The position numbers and the translations under genes were made by a program. Of a stretch of DNA of 64,000 nt, positions 58,526 through 64,000 are shown in pieces. The first letter of the stretch is position 1. Every line of letters begins with the position of its first letter. The notes under the pieces are model-generated. The model was not told where the DNA came from, did no database searches, and was given only the letters and a program-made list of their open reading frames with translations. The DNA is from Roseomonas mucosa ATCC BAA-692. Lineage in GTDB: Bacteria > Pseudomonadota > Alphaproteobacteria > Acetobacterales > Acetobacteraceae. The stretch lies in assembly GCF_000622225.1 (NCBI RefSeq), contig NZ_KK211412.1, positions 56,254 to 120,253 of the forward strand, in the 5' to 3' direction.

Positions 58526-59818
58526 TCAGGCGCGGCCGGCACGAGCCGCCGTCTCGGCCTCCAGCCCGGCCAGCAGCACGCAGAGGGCGATGCCCTCGGA
58601 GGCGAGGCGCACGTTCTCCAGGCTGGGAAAGGTGGGGGCGAGGCGCAGGTTGCTGTCCCGCGGGTCGGCGCCGCCCGGCCAGGTGGAGCCTGCGGGGGTC
58701 AGCGCCAGCCCGGCCTCCTTTGCCAGGGCGACGACGCGCTTCGCCGTGCCGGGGCGGGCGTCGAGGCTGATGAAGTAGCCGCCCTCGGGCTTCGTCCAGC
58801 GCGCCACGCCGGTGCCGGCGAGGCGGGCTTCCAGCGCCTCCAGCACCGCGGCGAATTTCGGTGCGATCAGGGCACGGTGGCGCTCCATATGGGCGGCGAT
58901 GCCGGCCTGGTCGCGCAGGAAGCGGACGTGGCGGAGCTGGTTCAGCTTGTCCGGGCCGATGGTGCGCTTCTCGGCGGAGCGGAGGAACCAGGCGACGTTG
59001 GCGGGGGAGGAGGCGAAGAAGGCGAGGCCGGCGCCGGCCAGCGTGACCTTGGAGGTCGAGGCGAAGACGAAGGCACGGTCGGGGTTCCCGGCCTCGGCGC
59101 AGAGTTCCACGATGTTGGCGATGGCGTGCCGCGTGCCGGTCAGGTGGTGGACGGCATAGGCATCGTCCCAGAACAGGCGGAAATCCGCCGCGCCGGCCTT
59201 CATGGCGGCGAGGCGGCGGATCACGGCCCCGGAATAGACCTCGCCGCTCGGGTTCGAGTACTTCGGCACGCACCACATGCCCTTGACCGCGGGATCGGCG
59301 GCGAGGCGCTCGACCTCGTCCATGTCCGGCCCCTCGCCAGTCAGCGGCACGGGGATCAGGCGGATGCCGTATTCCTCGCAGATCACGAAATGCCGGTCAT
59401 AGCCGGGCACGGGGCAGAGGAAGGCGACGTCTTCCTCCTGGCCCCAGGGACGCGCGCCGCCGGGGACGCCCTTCACCATCGACCACAGCACCGTGTCATG
59501 CATCAGGGCGAGGGAGGAGTTGTCGCCGACCACGACCTGGGAGGGAGGCACGCCCAGGATGGGGGCGTAGAGGGCGCGGGCCTCGGCGATGCCCTGGAGG
59601 CCGCCGTAGTTGCGGGCGTCCTCGCCGGCCTCGGTGGTGGTGTCGCCATTGCCGGGCAGGGCGAGCATGGGTTCGGCCAGCGAGAGCTGTTCCGGCGCCG
59701 GCTTGCCGCGCGTCATGTCGAGCTTCAGGCCGCGCGCCTTGAAGGCATCGTAGCCGGCCTGGATGCGGCCGCGCAGGGCTTCGAGTTCGGCGTCGCTCAA
59801 CTCGGCGATGGCGGGCAT
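58526..59818 (-). CDS. Aspartate aminotransferase-like PLP enzyme (MocR-type class, PF12897)
   Basis: A 430-residue transaminase of the subgroup typified by Corynebacterium aspartate aminotransferase (type Ic). The Schiff-base lysine is K257 in FASTSKVTLAGAG. KPAPEQLSLAEPML, RNYGGLQGIAEAR, CPVPGYDRHF, PKYSNPSGEVYS and FWDDAYAVHHL fit this class, and the arginine in DSNLRLAPTFPS binds the substrate carboxylate. It has no helix-turn-helix domain. Likely reaction: aspartate plus 2-oxoglutarate to oxaloacetate plus glutamate. It probably shares a transcript with tadA. Confidence 0.9.
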   Translation of the reverse strand: MPAIAELSDAELEALRGRIQAGYDAFKARGLKLDMTRGKPAPEQLSLAEPMLALPGNGDTTTEAGEDARNYGGLQGIAEARALYAPILGVPPSQVVVGDNSSLALMHDTVLWSMVKGVPGGARPWGQEEDVAFLCPVPGYDRHFVICEEYGIRLIPVPLTGEGPDMDEVERLAADPAVKGMWCVPKYSNPSGEVYSGAVIRRLAAMKAGAADFRLFWDDAYAVHHLTGTRHAIANIVELCAEAGNPDRAFVFASTSKVTLAGAGLAFFASSPANVAWFLRSAEKRTIGPDKLNQLRHVRFLRDQAGIAAHMERHRALIAPKFAAVLEALEARLAGTGVARWTKPEGGYFISLDARPGTAKRVVALAKEAGLALTPAGSTWPGGADPRDSNLRLAPTFPSLENVRLASEGIALCVLLAGLEAETAARAGRA

Positions 59819-60151
59819 GTCCGGCTCCCTCTGGGCGTCTCTCGGAGGCGTCTGGCCGGTCGGGCCGGCCGCAGGGGCCTCTTAGCCAGTCGCGGGCGGG
59901 GGGGTGAAGCGCCGCGTCGTGGATTCCGTCATGCGCCCCGCTGTCATGCGGGCGCCGTGCCGCCTCGTGCACGCCCGGCCGCGTGCGTCACGGGCCCGGG
60001 AGGCGAGCCTGCCATGCCGGCGGGACTGGACGCTTCAACCCGACCCGATCCTGGTCTAGAGCAGGGGGCAGGTCGCGGCCCGCCTGTTGCGCCGGACCCG
60101 GCTCGCGGGCGCATCCTCCGGAGCCTCTGCCGGCGCCTCCAAGGACTTCTC
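59819..60151. promoter_or_regulatory. Divergent intergenic region, aminotransferase / amidotransferase
   Basis: A 333-bp region between divergently transcribed genes. I see GC-rich short palindromes (GGCCGGTCGGGCCGGCC near 59853) but no convincing promoter hexamers, riboswitch or small gene. The ribosome site for the rightward gene is AAGGA at 60141. Confidence 0.4.
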
Positions 60152-60915
60152 ATGACCTCACGCCCCTTCATCGGCCTGACCCTGGATGCGGAGGAGGCCG
60201 GCGGCTGGTCCAACCTGCCCTGGTACGCCATCCGCCAGAACTACCTCGCCGCCGTGGCCGGGGCCGGCGGCCTGCCCGTCGCGCTGCCGCACCTGCCGGC
60301 GCTGGCGGAGGACTATCTCGACCGCCTCGACGGGCTCGTGGTCACGGGCGGCGCCTTCGACGTGGACCCGGCGCTCTATGGCGCCACGGAGCGGCACGGG
60401 ACGGTGACGCTGAAGGAGACGCGGACGGCCTTCGAGCTGGCGGTGCTGCGCGGCGCGCTGGCGCGGGACATCCCGGTGCTGGGCATCTGCGGCGGCGAGC
60501 AGCTTCTCGCCGTGGCGCTGGGCGGCACGCTGATCCAGCACATCCCGGATGCCGTCCCCGATGCGCTGCCGCACGAGCAGCCGAACCCCCGCGACGAGCC
60601 GGGGCACGAGGTCGCGGTGGTGCCGGGATCGCTGCTGGCGCGGGTGACCGGCGGTGCCGCGAGGCTGGCGGTGAACAGCTCGCACCATCAGGCGGTGGAC
60701 TTCGCCGGGCCGGGCGTGGTGGTGAGCGGGACGGCGCCGGACGGCGTGGTGGAGGCCATCGAGCACCCCGGCTACCGCTTCTGCCTGGGCGTGCAGTGGC
60801 ACCCGGAATACGCGGTGGACCCGCGCGACCCCGACATCTTCCGCGCCTTCGTGGCGGCCTGCCGCGAGGCGGCCCGCCAGCGCGCCGGGCTTCGCCCGGC
60901 GGAGCGGGTGACGGC

Positions 60916-60919
<4 letters not shown>
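60152..60919 (+). CDS. Class I glutamine amidotransferase-like hydrolase (PuuD-type)
   Basis: A 255-residue gamma-glutamyl hydrolase of the peptidase C26 family. The catalytic cysteine is C113 in LGICGGEQLLA, with H217 and E219 in VQWHPEY. RQNYLAAVAGAGGLPVALP and LVVTGGAFDVDPALYG are typical of gamma-glutamyl-GABA hydrolases, which release glutamate from gamma-glutamyl amides in polyamine breakdown; NSSHHQAVD also fits. The G-G-x-D-V-D-P pattern supports PuuD rather than carbamoyl-phosphate synthase. Its TGA overlaps the ATG of the pseudouridine synthase gene. Confidence 0.9.
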
Positions 60920-61866
<947 letters not shown>

Positions 61867-61898
61867 TGGGAGCCGCTTTCCGGTTCGAGCCTGGGAAC

Positions 61899-62112
61899 CG
61901 GGAGGCGCTGCCTCCCGGACCCTCCGCTCAGGGGGATAGTATCCCCCCGAGACCCCGCCATGGGCGCTCCGCGAGGAAGGGGGTATGGCCGGCCGGTCGC
62001 CACCTGGTGAGGCGGCGGAACAATCCCCCTCCTCGCGGAGCGCGCACAGGGTTCCCAGGGACCAACGTCCCTGGGCGGGTGGGGTCCGGGGAGGGTGGAG
62101 CCCTTCCCGGGG
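61899..62112. repeat. MITE-like inverted-repeat element, copy D
   Basis: It fills the gap between the pseudouridine synthase gene and rsmD. It has the left hairpin CGGGAGGCGCTGCCTCCCGG (61899-61918), the perfect palindrome GGGGGATA-G-TATCCCCC (61931-61947), a CCTCGCGGAGCGC / GCGCTCCGCGAGG inner inverted repeat (61964-61976 with 62032-62044), CCCAGGGACCAACGTCCCTGGG (62054-62075) and the right hairpin GGAGGGTGGAGCCCTTCC. The order equals that of copies A and C. Confidence 0.7.
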
Positions 62113-62140
62113 CGCCCGGCCCGAACGGAAAGCGCCACCC

Positions 62141-62707
62141 ATGAGGATCGTGGCCGGGCGGTGGCGCGGGCGGCGGCTGGAGGCACCGGCGGGGGCGGGG
62201 ACGCGGCCGACGGCGGACCGGGTGCGGCAGGCGCTGTTCGACATGCTGTGGCATGCGCCCTGGGGCGGGCGGGAAAGGGTGGAGGGGGCGCTTGTGCTCG
62301 ACGCCTTCGCCGGGACCGGGGCGCTGGGGCTGGAGGCGCTGTCGCGCGGCGCGTCGCGGGCCTGCTTCATCGAGCGCGACCGCGCGGCGCTGGCGGTGCT
62401 GCGGGCGAATCTGGCCGCCTGCCGGGTGGGGGAGACGGAGGGGCGTGTCATCGCCGGCGATGCCACGCGTCCTCCCCGGGCCGAATCCGCCTGCGGGCTG
62501 ATCTTTCTCGATCCGCCCTATGGCGCCGGGCTGCCCGGGATGGTGCTGCCGGCGCTGCGTGGCGCGGGCTGGGTGGCGCCGGGGGCGCTGTGCTACCTGG
62601 AAACCGGCCGGGCGGAGGACATGCCGGACCTGCCGGGCTGGGAGCCGCTGGCCGAGCGGGAGCATGGGGCCGCCCGGGTCCTGGTGCTGCGCGACACGGG
62701 GGCCTGA
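62141..62707 (+). CDS. rsmD: 16S rRNA (guanine(966)-N(2))-methyltransferase
   Basis: A 188-residue SAM-dependent methyltransferase modifying G966 of 16S rRNA. MRIVAGRWRGRRLEAPAGAG and TRPTADRVRQALFDML are diagnostic, DAFAGTGALGLEALSRGA (54-71) binds SAM and DPPY (124-127) is the catalytic motif. The start is the ATG at 62141. Adjacent position to an RsuA/RluB-type gene is a common alphaproteobacterial arrangement for rRNA modification. Confidence 0.95.
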   Translation: MRIVAGRWRGRRLEAPAGAGTRPTADRVRQALFDMLWHAPWGGRERVEGALVLDAFAGTGALGLEALSRGASRACFIERDRAALAVLRANLAACRVGETEGRVIAGDATRPPRAESACGLIFLDPPYGAGLPGMVLPALRGAGWVAPGALCYLETGRAEDMPDLPGWEPLAEREHGAARVLVLRDTGA

Positions 62708-63287
62708 CCGCGGCGCAGCCTGAACGGGGCCGCCCGAACAGGGGTTCCAGGCGGGAGAATGCCCGGACCGGGAAATGCTCGGACTCGGGGATGCCACGCC
62801 GGAGGGCAGGCTGGAACGGGATCGTGAACCGGCCGGGACGGTGTGGCGGAAGGGTGCCGCCCGGGCTTCTCCTGTCTGTCGGCGGACCGCGTGAACGATT
62901 TGTCAGGGCCGGCCCATGCCCGGGTCAGGCGGGCCGGTGCAATGCTGCACTGCGCGGTCGGGCTCCGGTCCGGCTGCCGCGGAAATCGGCGGCGGTCTAT
63001 TCCCGGCAGATCGTCGTTCGACCGGTCGCCCCGTGAGGGGAGGCCATTTCGAGCCGGCTGGACTTCGGTCCAGCCGGCTCTTTTTCCGTCCGGGCTCCGG
63101 TTTCTGGCTTCGCCTGGGCGCTTTGGGGTGGTCCCGCCGGCGCGCAGTGGATTCGGCGTGGCCGGGTGCCTTCACGCCCCGCGCCGGCCGCGCGAGGATA
63201 GGGCCAATAGCCCTGGGCACCGGACCAGGGCCGCACGAGTCCCGCACAGAGGCCGCCCCACGGGCACCGTCCAGGAGATTTCCGCGC
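62708..63287. other. 580-bp gene-free region with a strong terminator; possible small RNA
   Basis: No protein frame here resembles a real gene. The stretch 62890-63050 contains several self-complementary segments (GCCGGCCC with GGGCCGGT; GTGCA-ATGC-TGCAC at 62937-62950) and ends in a perfect terminator at 63051-63085. This looks like the 3' end of a separate transcript, either a long 3' tail of rsmD or an independent small RNA. A TTGTCA at 62900-62905 could be a -35 box but no good -10 follows it. Confidence 0.5.
63051..63085 (+). terminator. Rho-independent terminator with 13-bp stem and TTCG loop
   Basis: GAGCCGGCTGGAC (63051-63063), tetraloop TTCG, and GTCCAGCCGGCTC (63068-63080) pair perfectly and are followed by TTTTT (63081-63085). 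This is the best terminator of the window. It lies 344 bp after rsmD and 200 bp before the next gene, so it implies a transcript ending here that is not otherwise annotated. Confidence 0.93.
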
Positions 63288-64000
63288 ATGAGCATTCCGT
63301 CCAAGCCCGTCCTGCTGACGGGCGCGTCCGGCAACCTGGGGCGCATGCTGGCGCGGGAACTGGGGGCCAAGGGCTGGACCCTGCGGCTGACCGACCTGAC
63401 GCCCTTCCCCGACCCGCTGCCGGAGAAGGCGAGTTTCACCCGCATGGACCTGGCCGACGGCGTCGCGCTGCTGAAGCTGGCGGAGGGCTGCGGCGCCATC
63501 CTGCATTTCGGCGGCGCCAGCACCGACCTGCCCTTCGAGACGGTGATCGGGCCGAACCTGCGCGGCGTCTATCACGTCTATGAGGCGGCGCGGCGCGAGA
63601 AGGCGCGGGTGGTCTTCGCCTCCTCCAACCACTCCATCGGCTTCCACGAGCGGCCGGCGGAGGGCGAGGCGAAGCTGGACGCGGACTGCGCCTTCCGGCC
63701 CGACAGCTTCTACGGGCTGAGCAAGTGCTACGGCGAGCTGATGGGGCGGCTGTACTGGGACAAGCACGGCGTGGAGAACGTCAATGTCCGCATCGGCTCC
63801 TCCTTCGACGAGCCGGTGGATGCGCGCATGCTCTCCACCTGGCTGAGCTATGGCGACCTCGCGCGGATGATGGAGCGCGCCGTGCTGGCCGAGCGCACGG
63901 GGCATTGCGTGATCTGGGGCGCCTCCGACAACCCGGCGAGCTTCTGGGGCGAGGATCACCGCGACCGCATCGGCTGGAAGCCCGAGGACAGCGCCGAGCC
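63288..64000 (+). CDS. udh: Uronate dehydrogenase-like NAD-dependent SDR (cut by window end)
   Basis: The first 237 residues of an extended SDR. The opening VLLTGASGNLGRMLARELGA holds the GxxGxxG motif; VFASSNHSIGFHER, the catalytic Y and K in SFYGLSKCYGELMGRLY, and VRIGSSFDEP with ARMLSTWLSYGDLARMM are hallmarks of bacterial uronate dehydrogenase (about 265 residues), which oxidises galacturonate or glucuronate to the aldarolactone. The ATG at 63288 has AGGAG ten bases upstream. The frame runs open to the window edge; roughly 30 residues are missing. Some related SDRs act on other sugars, so the substrate is likely but not certain. Confidence 0.87.
   Translation, partial: MSIPSKPVLLTGASGNLGRMLARELGAKGWTLRLTDLTPFPDPLPEKASFTRMDLADGVALLKLAEGCGAILHFGGASTDLPFETVIGPNLRGVYHVYEAARREKARVVFASSNHSIGFHERPAEGEAKLDADCAFRPDSFYGLSKCYGELMGRLYWDKHGVENVNVRIGSSFDEPVDARMLSTWLSYGDLARMMERAVLAERTGHCVIWGASDNPASFWGEDHRDRIGWKPEDSAE

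Overview
The window is very GC-rich bacterial chromosomal DNA with tight gene packing and many stop/start overlaps of the ATGA, GTGA and TGATG type. Protein families, a LivH-LivM permease fusion and the gene order rplU-rpmA-obgE-proB point to an alphaproteobacterium, most likely a Roseomonas-like member of the Acetobacteraceae. That assignment is inference from style and family resemblance, not from a marker-gene comparison.

Layout. 1-6.1 kb: the tail of an IS5-family transposase, a divergent pobA/pobR pair (4-hydroxybenzoate hydroxylase and its AraC-type regulator), a small secreted repeat protein, an HNH nuclease, and a coupled operon of FAD oxidoreductase, response regulator and CBS protein. 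6.3-13.4 kb: a branched-chain amino-acid type ABC transporter (fused permease, livG, livF with an in-frame amber codon), then divergently a D-lactate/glycolate-type FAD dehydrogenase and a single-chain dihydroxyacetone kinase. 13.4-16.9 kb: tRNA-Sec and tRNA-Ser on the minus strand, then rplU-rpmA-obgE-proB. 17-21.1 kb: a seven-gene Mrp/Mbh-type cation antiporter operon without the large MrpA subunit. 21.3-28.2 kb: glutathione transferase, Hsp70-like protein, M3 peptidase, HI0933-type flavoprotein, GlsB-type membrane protein and iron-containing alcohol dehydrogenase.

28.2-36.6 kb: a 1259-residue three-domain glycosyltransferase with an FkbM methyltransferase carrying a repetitive coiled coil (surface-glycan type genes), then a pmbA/M16 protease pair. 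36.7-41.2 kb: an accessory stretch with a frameshifted IS5-like gene, two GNAT acetyltransferases, a glutathione transferase and an IS1182-family element, in visibly lower-GC DNA. 41.2-53 kb: SLC13-type permease, a modular GH5 cellulase, thrC, a metallo-beta-lactamase-fold protein, M20 peptidase, a 26-residue membrane protein, SMP-30-type lactonase, GST and a TctC-type binding protein. 53-64 kb: an SDR protein and its divergent HTH regulator, an ABC exporter, cytochrome b561, tadA, an aspartate aminotransferase-like enzyme, a class I amidotransferase coupled to an RsuA/RluB pseudouridine synthase, rsmD, and the start of a uronate dehydrogenase gene cut by the window end.

The strongest observations beyond ordinary annotation are a family of intergenic MITE-like inverted-repeat elements (three full and three partial copies), a tRNA-Sec with a 12-bp rather than 13-bp acceptor/T helix, an amber codon truncating livF, the Mbh-like antiporter operon without MrpA, a GH5 domain that seems inserted into a Calx-beta module, and a near-perfect terminator in a 580-bp gene-free gap that may end a small RNA.
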